The translations under genes and the position numbers were made by a program. From Actinomycetes bacterium (lineage in GTDB: Bacteria; Actinomycetota; CALGFH01), in contig JASLBL010000166.1 in the NCBI GenBank assembly GCA_030146615.1, positions 1-14,120 on the forward strand: a stretch of DNA of 14,120 nucleotides, in the 5' to 3' direction. Below are positions 5,266-12,145 of this stretch, piece after piece. The notes beneath the pieces were generated by a model that searched no databases, was not told the DNA's origin, and saw nothing but the letters and a program-made list of their open reading frames with translations. How positions within the stretch are numbered: position 1 is the first letter of the stretch; each line of letters starts with the position of its first letter.

Positions 5266-6242
5266 CGCCTACCTACCAGGTAGCGGAAGACCTGCTCGAG
5301 GGACTCGTCGGTGGTGCGGACCTCACGCAGGGTGGACCGCTGGTCGCGGGCCAGCCTGGGCAGGGCGGTGGCGAAGCTGTCCACCGAGCGGGTACGGGCC
5401 CGGAGGGCGTCGCCGTCCACCTCGACGGCGACCGTTGAGGGCAGGGCGATCAGCCCGGTGGCCAGCCGGCGGGCGTCGTCGGCCTTGACCATCACCGTGC
5501 GCGGCTGGTCGGCCATCAGGTCGCGGATGGCGTGGTAGTCGCCGGAGGCGGCCAGCCGACCCGAGACCATCACCAGGATCTGGGAGGCCAGCCGCTCCAC
5601 CTCGTCGAGGATGTGGCTGGAGACGAGCACGGTCACCCCGGCCGCCCCGATCAGCCTGATCAGCTCGATGAACCGGGCCCGCTGCCCCGGGTCCATTCCG
5701 GTCATCGGCTCGTCCAGCACCAGCAGGGCCGGCTGGTGGACGATCGCCCCGGCCACCTTGGTCCGTTGCCGCTCGCCCTTGGACAGCCCCTTGAGGCGCC
5801 GGTCGGCCAGCGGGGCCATGTCGACCTCGGCGATGGCCCGGTCGGCGGCCGCCCCGGGGTCGGCCAGCCCCTGGAGATCGGCGTGCAGCCGCACGTACGA
5901 GCGGACGGTGAGCCGCGGGTACAGCCGGTCCCCGTCGGGGACGACCCCGATCGCCCGGTACAGCATCGGGTCGCGCTGGATGGGCCGCCCGAACAGCAGC
6001 ACCTCGCCCTGGGAGGGGTGCAGCAGCCCGCAGATGGCCTTGAGGGTGGTGGTCTTGCCGGCCCCGTTGGGCCCGAGCAGCCCGGTCACCCCGGGCCGGA
6101 GCTCGAACGACAGGTCGGCCACGGCGACCACGTCCCCGTACCACTTGGAGAACCGCCGCAAGGCAACGACCGGGGGGCTACCGCTTCGCTCCTCGAGCCC
6201 CCCGGACCCCCCGTCGGGGTCCTGGGCACCTGGTGCGCTCAT
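5262..6242 (-). CDS. ABC exporter ATPase (second of the operon)
   Basis: 326 residues. Walker A GPNGAGKT at 57-64, signature LSKGERQR at 153-160, Walker B LLVLDE at 173-178, the D-loop in MTGMDP, and the H-loop His210 in VLVSSH. The Q-loop glutamine is replaced: VVPDGDRLYP carries Asp103 there. After about residue 225 comes a C-terminal accessory region ending SLEQVFRYLVGRR, common in ATPases of ABC-2 exporters. The start at 6242 overlaps the stop of the upstream permease by four bases (ATGA). The first 24 residues (MSAPGAQDPDGGSGGLEERS then GSPP) precede the conserved VVALRRFSKWYG and are largely encoded by a palindromic DNA element. All catalytic motifs are present, so it should hydrolyse ATP, most simply with the 4531-5265 permease. 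Confidence 0.92.
   Translation of the reverse strand: MSAPGAQDPDGGSGGLEERSGSPPVVALRRFSKWYGDVVAVADLSFELRPGVTGLLGPNGAGKTTTLKAICGLLHPSQGEVLLFGRPIQRDPMLYRAIGVVPDGDRLYPRLTVRSYVRLHADLQGLADPGAAADRAIAEVDMAPLADRRLKGLSKGERQRTKVAGAIVHQPALLVLDEPMTGMDPGQRARFIELIRLIGAAGVTVLVSSHILDEVERLASQILVMVSGRLAASGDYHAIRDLMADQPRTVMVKADDARRLATGLIALPSTVAVEVDGDALRARTRSVDSFATALPRLARDQRSTLREVRTTDESLEQVFRYLVGRR
6170..6222. repeat. REP-like tandem palindrome inside ATPase N-terminus
   Basis: CCGGGGGGCT (6170-6179) pairs perfectly with AGCCCCCCGG (6196-6205) around a 16-base loop. A second perfect stem shares the next bases: GGACCCC (6204-6210) with GGGGTCC (6216-6222). Positions 6194-6213 are identical to 7395-7414. The element is read through in frame as residues about 7-24 of the ATPase, ahead of the conserved domain. 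It looks like a REP-type repeat captured in coding sequence; that is inference from two related copies. Confidence 0.6.
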
Positions 6243-7177
6243 GCCCGCAGGCGCAGCACGCGCCAGGTCAGGACGGCCGCGGCCACGGCCACCACCACCG
6301 CCATCGCCCCCAGGTAGCCGGGCCCGGTGAAGCCGGCCTGGTCGGCCAGGGTGCCGGGGTCGAACGGGGCCCCGAACAGCCAGTCCACGAACCGCCCGGG
6401 CAGCCCGCTCAGGGACAGGAAGGCGACCCAGCGCCGGCCGTCGAACTGGGCGGTGAAGAACAGGATGTTGGCCAGGGCCGAGGTGCCCAGCATCACGCCG
6501 AGCAGCCCGGCCGTGGCCACCGCCCGCCGGTCGGTCAGGCTGGCCGCGGCCAGGGCGACGACCGAGTAGAAGACGGTCAGGACCGACCCGGCAATCAGGA
6601 TCTTGCCCAGGTCGTCGAGGTTCTGGCGCAGGTAGGTGGCGGCGCTCTCGGCGGTCAGGGTGTTGCCGAGGAACAGCACGACCAGGGGCACGATCGCGAT
6701 CAGGGCGACCACCGCCAGCAGGGCGGCCAGCTTGGCCAGCAGGTAGTCGGAGCGGGTCACCGGCCGGGTGAAGATCAGGGCGAGGACGTTCTGGCGCCGG
6801 TCGGGGCAGAGCAGCTCGGGCCCGGCGGTGGCCGCGAACAGCAGCAGCAGCCCGGCCACGATGCGCAGGTACTGGGCGTAGGTGAAGAACTCGTCGGCGG
6901 CCTCGGCGAACAGCACCCGGACCCCGATGAAGGCCAGCACCGGCCCGAAGGCCAGCACCAGCAGCCCCCACGGCACCACCTTGGTCTTCCAGTTGCGCTT
7001 GAGCCCGAGGACCCGGCGGACCCCGGCGGTCGCGATCGCCCGGACCCGCCGCCCCCGGCCCTCCCGGGGACCCTCGTAGTGGCGGTAGCCGCGGTCGTAG
7101 ATGGTCCCGCCCGGCGCGGTCGAGGCCTCGCTCATCAGGGCGCCGCCTTGGGGTTCCCCGAACCCCTCCAGGCTCAT
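6239..7177 (-). CDS. ABC-2 type permease (first of the operon)
   Basis: 312 residues from the ATG at 7177, whose ATGA overlaps the upstream ATPase stop. An in-frame ATG at 7135 (MSEASTAPGG) is the alternative, and it would drop a 14-residue stretch encoded by a palindrome. The cytosolic N-terminus contains TIYDRGYRHYEGPREGRGRR. About six membrane helices follow: near VVPWGLLVLAFGPVLAFIGV, YLRIVAGLLLLFAATAG, LAALLAVVALIAIVPLVVLF, ILIAGSVLTVFYSVVALAAA, AVATAGLLGVMLGTSALANI and LGAMAVVVAVAAAVLTW. The loop LCPDRRQNVLALIFTRPVTR with SDYLLAKL is the ABC-2 coupling region. A large outer loop lies before the last helix. It should pair with the ATPase upstream or with both ATPases. The substrate is unknown. 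Confidence 0.9.
   Translation of the reverse strand: MSLEGFGEPQGGALMSEASTAPGGTIYDRGYRHYEGPREGRGRRVRAIATAGVRRVLGLKRNWKTKVVPWGLLVLAFGPVLAFIGVRVLFAEAADEFFTYAQYLRIVAGLLLLFAATAGPELLCPDRRQNVLALIFTRPVTRSDYLLAKLAALLAVVALIAIVPLVVLFLGNTLTAESAATYLRQNLDDLGKILIAGSVLTVFYSVVALAAASLTDRRAVATAGLLGVMLGTSALANILFFTAQFDGRRWVAFLSLSGLPGRFVDWLFGAPFDPGTLADQAGFTGPGYLGAMAVVVAVAAAVLTWRVLRLRA
7150..7166. repeat. Perfect GC-rich hairpin in permease N-terminus
   Basis: GGGGTTC (7150-7156), CCC, GAACCCC (7160-7166): seven-base perfect arms. It encodes the EGFGEPQGG stretch between the two candidate ATGs of the permease, so it may lie in translated or leader sequence. It differs in core from the 6170 and 7383 elements and may be unrelated. 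Confidence 0.45.
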
Positions 7178-8178
7178 CGGCGCACCCCCCAGGCGGCCTC
7201 GGGAGCGGGGGGCGGCGAGGCGGGCTCGTCCGGCGGCGGGCCGCCGGCGGCGACCTGGAGCCGCAGGAACGTCTCCTCCAGGCTGGGCGCCCGCGGCACC
7301 ATCCGCCGCAGCGGCCAGCCTCGCTCGGCGGCCACGTCGCGGATGAGGTCGGAGGACCCCTGGACCAGTACTTCGCTCACCTGGGGGCTGGTTCCGAGCC
7401 CCCCGGACCCCCCGCCGCTCGGCCGCACCTCGAGGCCGGCCGCGGCCAGGGCGGCCAGGACCTCGGGGCCGTTGCCGCCGAGCTGGATCCCGAAGCCGGG
7501 TTCGGTGGTCCCGGCGACCTCGGCAATCGAGCCCTGGGCGAGCACGTGGCCGCCGTGGACCATGACCACCCGGTCGCAGACCCGCTCCACGTCCCCGAGC
7601 AGGTGGGTCGAGACCAGCACGTCGATGCCGAGCTCGCCCCGGATCCGGGCGATCAGGTCGAGCATGTCCTCGCGGCCCTGGGGGTCCATGCCGTCGGTCG
7701 GCTCGTCCAGGAGCAGCAGGCTCGGGTCGTGGACGAGGGCCACAGCGAGCTTGACCCGCTGCTGCATGCCGGTGGAGAAGCCGCCCACGGCCCGGTAGCG
7801 CTCCTCCTCCAGGCCGACCTGGTAGCACACCTCGGCCGCCCGCTCGCGGGCCGGCCGGGGCGGCAGGCCGGCCAGCTGGGCCATGAAGGCGACGAAGTCG
7901 GCCGCGGTCACGTCCTCGGGCAGGCAGCGCCCCTCGGGCAGGTAGCCGACCCGGCCGCGCACGGCCAGGGGGTCGGTGGCCACGTCGTGCCCGAGCACCA
8001 CGGCCCGGCCCGAATCCGGCACCAGCAGCCCGAGCAGCAGCTTGATCAGGGTCGACTTGCCGGCCCCGTTGGAGCCGACCAGCCCGGTGCAGCCGGGCGC
8101 GATCTCGACGTCGACCCGGTCAAGGGCCTGGACGGTCCCGTAGCGCTTGCTGAGGTCCTCGACCTGCGCGACCAGCAC
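7174..8178 (-). CDS. ABC exporter ATPase (first gene of the operon)
   Basis: 334 residues from the GTG at 8178. The frame is open to 8313, but that longer version would overlap the divergent gene at 8306. The GTG is preceded by GGAGGG with nine bases of spacing, and the ATPase domain begins at once (VLVAQVEDLSKRYGTVQALD). Walker A GSNGAGKST at 35-43, signature FSTGMQQR at 134-141, Walker B LLLLDE at 154-159, and H-loop His192 in VLVSTH. As in the second ATPase the Q-loop glutamine is absent: GYLPEG puts Glu82 there. The region after about residue 230 is variable and contains GGGSGGLGTSPQ (255-266), encoded by a repeat. The protein ends with a Pro/Ala-rich tail. The SLEETFLRLQ segment before that tail is typical of ABC-2 exporters. 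It heads a four-gene coupled operon. Confidence 0.9.
   Translation of the reverse strand: MLVAQVEDLSKRYGTVQALDRVDVEIAPGCTGLVGSNGAGKSTLIKLLLGLLVPDSGRAVVLGHDVATDPLAVRGRVGYLPEGRCLPEDVTAADFVAFMAQLAGLPPRPARERAAEVCYQVGLEEERYRAVGGFSTGMQQRVKLAVALVHDPSLLLLDEPTDGMDPQGREDMLDLIARIRGELGIDVLVSTHLLGDVERVCDRVVMVHGGHVLAQGSIAEVAGTTEPGFGIQLGGNGPEVLAALAAAGLEVRPSGGGSGGLGTSPQVSEVLVQGSSDLIRDVAAERGWPLRRMVPRAPSLEETFLRLQVAAGGPPPDEPASPPPAPEAAWGVRR
7383..7414. repeat. Second copy of REP-like element, inside ATPase gene
   Basis: GGGGGCT (7383-7389) pairs with AGCCCCC (7397-7403) around a seven-base loop. Positions 7395-7414, CGAGCCCCCCGGACCCCCCG, are identical to 6194-6213. In both genes the core is read in the same frame and gives GGSGGL. 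It lies in a variable C-terminal linker of the ATPase. Confidence 0.6.
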
Positions 8179-8305
8179 CCTGGACAGCCCTCCGGACGGC
8201 TCGTGAGTACGACGCGGCCACCTTCTCACACCCGCCGCGCCCGCGTATCCCTCCAAGGTCGCGGCCGCTCCGACGAAGGTATCGACGGCGTGAGAGGATC
8301 GGCCC

Positions 8306-8977
8306 ATGGCCAAGGCGATCCCGGTCTACATCGAGGCGGGCGACAAGAAGGTGTTCGCCTGCTCGATCGACTTCCCCGGCTGGTGCCGGGCCGCCAAGAC
8401 CGAGGAGCTGGCCTTTGAGGCCCTGGCCGCCTACGCCCCCCGCTACGCCGAGGTCGCCGAGCGGGTCAAGGCCGCCTTCCCGGCCCTGGCCACGGTGGGG
8501 GAGCGCTTCGAGGTCGTGGAGCGGGTCAAGGGCGCCGGCGCGACCGACTTCGGTGTCCCCCACGAGATCCCCGAGGCCGACGCCGAGCCGCTCACCGCCC
8601 GTCAGGCGGCCCGCCAGGTCGAGCTCATGCGGGCCGCCTGGGCGGTCCTCGACAACGTCGCCAAGGCCTCCCCGGCCGAGCTCCGCAAGGGCCCCCGGGG
8701 TGGCGGCCGGGACCGCGACAAGATGCTCGACCACGTGCTCGGGGCCGAGGCCGCCTACGCCCGCAAGGTCGGCGTCAAGCACCCGCAGCCGGAGCTGGGC
8801 GACACCAAGGCCATCAAGGCCCTGCGCGACGAGCTGGCCGAGACCCTCGGCCGCGCCTCCGACGGCTCCCCGCCGATCCCCAACGGCTGGCCGCCCCGCT
8901 ACGCCATCCGCCGAATCGCCTGGCACGTCCTCGACCACGCCTGGGAGATGCAGGACCGCGCCGACCCCGGCGGCTGA
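8306..8977 (+). CDS. HicB-like N-terminus fused to DinB/YfiT-like domain
   Basis: 223 residues from the ATG at 8306, with GAGAGG (8292-8297) eight bases upstream. Residues about 5-50 (PVYIEAGDKKVFACSIDFPG, WCRAAKTEELAFEALAAYAP) resemble the beta-strand and helix pattern of HicB-type domains, in which a small sheet and an EALAA helix follow a D-x-PG loop. Residues about 97-218 look like a four-helix DinB/YfiT-fold domain. His143 (MLDHVLGAE) and the pair His207/His211 (AWHVLDHAWEMQDR) are placed as in the metal-binding triad of that superfamily. DinB-like proteins include thiol transferases that use bacillithiol or mycothiol, and proteins of unknown role. The substrate cannot be told here. No HicA toxin gene adjoins, so the HicB-like part is not evidence of a toxin-antitoxin pair. 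It is divergent from the ABC operon, with 127 bases between. Confidence 0.8.
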   Translation: MAKAIPVYIEAGDKKVFACSIDFPGWCRAAKTEELAFEALAAYAPRYAEVAERVKAAFPALATVGERFEVVERVKGAGATDFGVPHEIPEADAEPLTARQAARQVELMRAAWAVLDNVAKASPAELRKGPRGGGRDRDKMLDHVLGAEAAYARKVGVKHPQPELGDTKAIKALRDELAETLGRASDGSPPIPNGWPPRYAIRRIAWHVLDHAWEMQDRADPGG

Positions 8978-8996
8978 CCGCCCGATCAGCGGCCGG
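8967..8996. terminator. Bidirectional terminator pairing two stop codons
   Basis: Positions 8967-8977 pair with 8986-8996 in 10 of 11 places (one G-G mismatch at 8972/8991) around the loop CCGCCCGA. The TGA of the rightward gene (8975-8977) and that of the leftward gene (8988-8986) are the base pairs next to the loop. Only eight bases separate the stops. No T-run is present on either side. A shared hairpin between convergent genes is the most likely reading. Confidence 0.55.
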
Positions 8997-11900
8997 CCAC
9001 GAACGTGTGGCCGCCGAGGACGCCGTCGTCGACGTCCAGCAACAGCATGGAACCCCGCCCGGAGGGCGGCGGTTCCCGCAGCAGCAACAGGACCGGCTCG
9101 GCCCGGTCGGGCGCCAGCTCCACCCCACGCAGCCAGTACTCCAGCCCGCCCCCCCGCCGCCCCCCCGGCACCGCGAACACCGCCCCCAGGTCGACCCGCC
9201 CCGCCAGACCCGGGTCCTCCCGGACCATCTCCACCACCGCCGGCCGCCACGGCTCCGCCAACCGTCCCGGCTCCAGCCCCGCCTCCCCGGCCACCCTCCC
9301 CAGCCGGCCCGGCAGCACCAGCCCGGCCGTCAGCTCCGCCACCCACCCCTCCACCGCGACCCCGAACGGCCCCCACCCCACCCCACCGCGGAGATCCAGC
9401 CGGACCACCCGTGCCTGCCCGGCCCTGAGCACGGTCAGGCTCTTGAGCCCCCACCGCCCGTCACCAAGGACGAGATCCGCGGGGTCGACGGGGTCGGGCT
9501 TGGTCCCCGGGTCGGCTTCGGTCCTCGGGTCGCCGGCGGTGGCGACCGCGAGCAGGCAGATGTCGCCGGGCAGCTCAGCGGGGACCTGCCAGTCGAAGGT
9601 GGCGACCGCGGAGCGGCCGGGGGCCAGGTCGCCGACCCAGGCGGGGGGGCCGACCGGGTGCCAGGGCAGGCCATCCGGCGGGACGGCGTCGCCGGTCACC
9701 CAGGGACCGAGGGGGACGTCGGGTGGGCGGAGGCAGGCCGGGGCGGCCAGGACCCGGACCCGGACGCCGGTGAGGGGGCCGGTGCCCCGGTGGTGGACCT
9801 GGACGTGGACGCGGGCCGGGCGACCAGGGTCGACCCGGCCGCCGAGCTCCGGCAGCCCGGTCGTTCCCGGCCAGCGGTCGTCCTCGAACTCGACCGGCTC
9901 CACCGGCCGGTCCCGGGGCCGCGGCGGCACCTCCAGCTTGATGTCCGGGCACTCCCACCACGGGCTCCCCGGGCGGGGCCGGGCGGCGGGGGAGCGGCCG
10001 GACCGCAGGACCGGGGTGGCCGCCGCCGGACCGGGAGCCCCGTCCAGCGGCAGCTCCCAGACGCCCCGGCCGAGCAGCCCCGCCCGGAGCACCCGCTCGG
10101 GCCCGCGCACGGCCAGGGCGAGCACCGGGGCGTTGGGCAGCCCGCCCCCGAGCGGCCGCCAGCCGGACCCGTCGTCCTCGGACCACCACACCCCGGCGTC
10201 GGTGGCCGCGAACACCGTCCCGGGCCGCAGCGGGTCGGCCACCACCGCCGAGACCGGGACCGCCGGCAGCCCGCCACCGCGATCGTCCCAGGTCGCGCCC
10301 TCGTCCTCCGACCGCCAGACCCGCCCGCCGCCGTGATCGGGAGGCGTCGTTCGCTCGCCCTCCGAGGGCCGGACCGGCCCGCCCGGCCCGCTCGACCCGG
10401 CGGCCCAGGCGACCCCGGGCCGGGCCGGGTCGGCGGCGACCCCGGCGACCCGGCCGCCGCGAAGTCGCGCTGTGCCGGTGACCGTCCAGGCGCCGCCCGT
10501 CCGCTCGAGCCGCAGCAGCTCCCCTTCGGCAGTCCCGGCGAGGAGCCGGTCCGGCCCGGCGGCGGCCAGGGCCGTCACCGCCCCGCGAACCTCCGGCAGG
10601 GCGACGGCGGTCCAGGTCAGTCCGCCGTCGTCGGAGACGACCAGCCGGCCCGCGTCGGCCGCGACCAGCTCGCCGCCGGCGGCCACCGCCGGGTCGCCCG
10701 ACCCGAGCGGGCACCACACCTCGCCGCCCTCGTAGCGCAGGGTCCCGAGCTCGCCGGCCCCGGCCAGCAGCCAGGCCGCGTGGTCGGCGAGCCGGCCGAC
10801 CTCGGCCACGGCCAGGCCGGTGCCGAGCGACCGCCAGGAACGCCCTCCGTCGGGCGAGTGGAACAGCCCGCCCTCGTTGGCCACGTACAGCGCCCGCGCG
10901 TCCCCGGGCTCGAACACCACCGCGTGCTGGCCCAGCGGCAGGCTGTCGCCGGCCGGCCGGGCCGTCAGGTCGACCCACGACCAGCGGCCGTCGGCGCCGC
11001 GGGCCCCCCGGTGGAGGCCGGCGGCGCCGAGCCAGACGACCTCCGGGTGGGCCGGGTCGGCCGCGCACGCCCAGCTGTGCCAGGCCTGGCGGCTGTGGAG
11101 GTCGGCCGGGGGCTTGACCGGCTCGAACGGCCTGCCGGCGCGCTCGCGCCGCCACAGGTGCCCGACCCCGTCGCCGGCCGCGAACACGTACGCCAGCTGC
11201 CCCCCTGGGCCGTGGGCGACCGCCACCCGGTCGAAGCCGCCTGGGGCCGCGTCCAGCGGCACCGGCTCCCAGGTCGCCCCGCCGTCCCCGGATCGGTGCA
11301 GCCCGAGCTCCCCTCCGGCGAGCAGCTCGATCCCGGCCCAGCCCGACCTCCCGGGGAACCCGGACGGGGCGCCCCGGACGCCGCCGGCCGAGACCGACCA
11401 GGACCGGCCGCCCAGCCGCCGCTCCCAGCTGCGGCCACCGTCGGCCGACGCCCACAGCCCGGCCGTGGTCGCGGCCAGTAGCCGCCCGGGGTCGCGGGGG
11501 TCGACGAGCAGGTCGCGGAAGCCGGCCCCGAGCAGCTCCTTGGCGACCAGGGCTCGCCAGGTCCCGCCGCCGTCCCCGGAGCGCAGCAGCCCGACCCCGA
11601 GGGCGGCCAGCGTCTCGCCCTGGCCGGTGCCCGCGTAGGCCACCCGCCGGTCTCCTGGGGCGAAGGCGACCGCCCCGATTGCGGCCGTCGGCTGGTCGTC
11701 GGTCCGCGGCGCCCAGGTCCGGCCGCCGTCGCGGCTCTCCCAGACCCCGCCTCCGCCGACCAGCAGGTGCCGCGGGTCGCCGGGGTCGATCGCCACCGAC
11801 ACCATCCGCCCGGCCACGCGGGGCCGGCTCCCGGGCCCGGACCCGGCCGTGCGCCCGTGGGGGATGGCGAATGGGCCCAGCGGCCGCCAGGCCGGGCCGG

Positions 11901-12054
11901 GGTCGTGGCGGGCGAGCTCCTCCAGCGCGGCCAGGCGGGCGGCGGCGTACGCCGGCCCGTCCTCGGGTTCGAGGTCTCGGTGCAGCCGGAACTGGTCGAG
12001 TCGGGCGCGGTCTCCCGCCCCGGGAACTCGGTCGGGGCCGACCGGCAGGTGCAT
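8986..12054 (-). CDS. Large Asp-box (BNR) beta-propeller protein, no signal peptide
   Basis: 1022 residues from the ATG at 12054, with GGGAGGGGG just upstream. Residues about 54-670 hold repeated beta-propeller sequence with eight Asp-boxes of the S-x-D-x-G-x-T/S-W type, at 107, 159, 203, 255, 400, 474, 582 and 625; the last two are degenerate (SEDEGATW, SEDDGSGW). The motif RVAGRMVSVAIDPGDPRHLL, leading into GGGGVWESRDGG, is typical of proteins annotated as WD40/YVTN/BNR-like or exo-sialidase-like. Sialidase catalytic residues cannot be assigned. Residues about 690-840 (PWWECPDIKL onward, VHVQVHHRGTGPLTGVRVRV, APGRSAVATFDWQVPAELPG) look like a CARDB-type beta sandwich. The last 160 residues are unrecognised and end in SMLLLDVDDGVLGGHTFVAG. 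The N-terminus is charged with no signal peptide, so it is cytoplasmic or exported by another route. Function is unknown. Confidence 0.85.
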   Translation of the reverse strand: MHLPVGPDRVPGAGDRARLDQFRLHRDLEPEDGPAYAAARLAALEELARHDPGPAWRPLGPFAIPHGRTAGSGPGSRPRVAGRMVSVAIDPGDPRHLLVGGGGVWESRDGGRTWAPRTDDQPTAAIGAVAFAPGDRRVAYAGTGQGETLAALGVGLLRSGDGGGTWRALVAKELLGAGFRDLLVDPRDPGRLLAATTAGLWASADGGRSWERRLGGRSWSVSAGGVRGAPSGFPGRSGWAGIELLAGGELGLHRSGDGGATWEPVPLDAAPGGFDRVAVAHGPGGQLAYVFAAGDGVGHLWRRERAGRPFEPVKPPADLHSRQAWHSWACAADPAHPEVVWLGAAGLHRGARGADGRWSWVDLTARPAGDSLPLGQHAVVFEPGDARALYVANEGGLFHSPDGGRSWRSLGTGLAVAEVGRLADHAAWLLAGAGELGTLRYEGGEVWCPLGSGDPAVAAGGELVAADAGRLVVSDDGGLTWTAVALPEVRGAVTALAAAGPDRLLAGTAEGELLRLERTGGAWTVTGTARLRGGRVAGVAADPARPGVAWAAGSSGPGGPVRPSEGERTTPPDHGGGRVWRSEDEGATWDDRGGGLPAVPVSAVVADPLRPGTVFAATDAGVWWSEDDGSGWRPLGGGLPNAPVLALAVRGPERVLRAGLLGRGVWELPLDGAPGPAAATPVLRSGRSPAARPRPGSPWWECPDIKLEVPPRPRDRPVEPVEFEDDRWPGTTGLPELGGRVDPGRPARVHVQVHHRGTGPLTGVRVRVLAAPACLRPPDVPLGPWVTGDAVPPDGLPWHPVGPPAWVGDLAPGRSAVATFDWQVPAELPGDICLLAVATAGDPRTEADPGTKPDPVDPADLVLGDGRWGLKSLTVLRAGQARVVRLDLRGGVGWGPFGVAVEGWVAELTAGLVLPGRLGRVAGEAGLEPGRLAEPWRPAVVEMVREDPGLAGRVDLGAVFAVPGGRRGGGLEYWLRGVELAPDRAEPVLLLLREPPPSGRGSMLLLDVDDGVLGGHTFVAGR

Positions 12055-12103
12055 CCGAGCCCCCTCCCGCCCCGGGCACGGCGCCGCCCGGCGGAGCCGC
12101 GGA

Positions 12104-12113
12104 AGTCTATCCT
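12104..12113. promoter_or_regulatory. Overlapping divergent -10 pair
   Basis: AGTCTATCCT holds TATCCT (12108-12113) for the rightward acuC gene and, on the other strand, TAGACT (12109-12104) for the leftward Asp-box gene. They share two base pairs. The predicted leaders are about 26 bases to acuC and about 43 bases to the Asp-box ATG, both long enough for the ribosome sites seen. No good -35 is visible on either strand. Confidence 0.5.
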
Positions 12114-12145
12114 GAACCGCGGCGAGGAGACGAAGGGAGCGGTGG

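Noticed and set aside
8179..8313. ATG at 8313 as the start of the first ABC ATPase
   Set aside because: It would overlap the divergent gene starting at 8306 and add 45 residues without family resemblance. The GTG at 8178 has a good ribosome site.
8306..8460. A HicAB toxin-antitoxin system
   Set aside because: No small HicA-like frame with its catalytic His adjoins, and the HicB-like part is fused to another domain.
8120..9454. Long minus-strand frame covering the HicB/DinB-like gene
   Set aside because: Composed almost wholly of Gly, Ala, Val and Arg; it is the antisense shadow of the 8306-8977 gene and crosses a hairpin and two gene ends.
9007..11481. An 824-codon plus-strand frame opposite the Asp-box gene
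   Set aside because: It is Pro/Arg/Gln-rich with no start signals and lies antisense to a gene with clear repeats and motifs.
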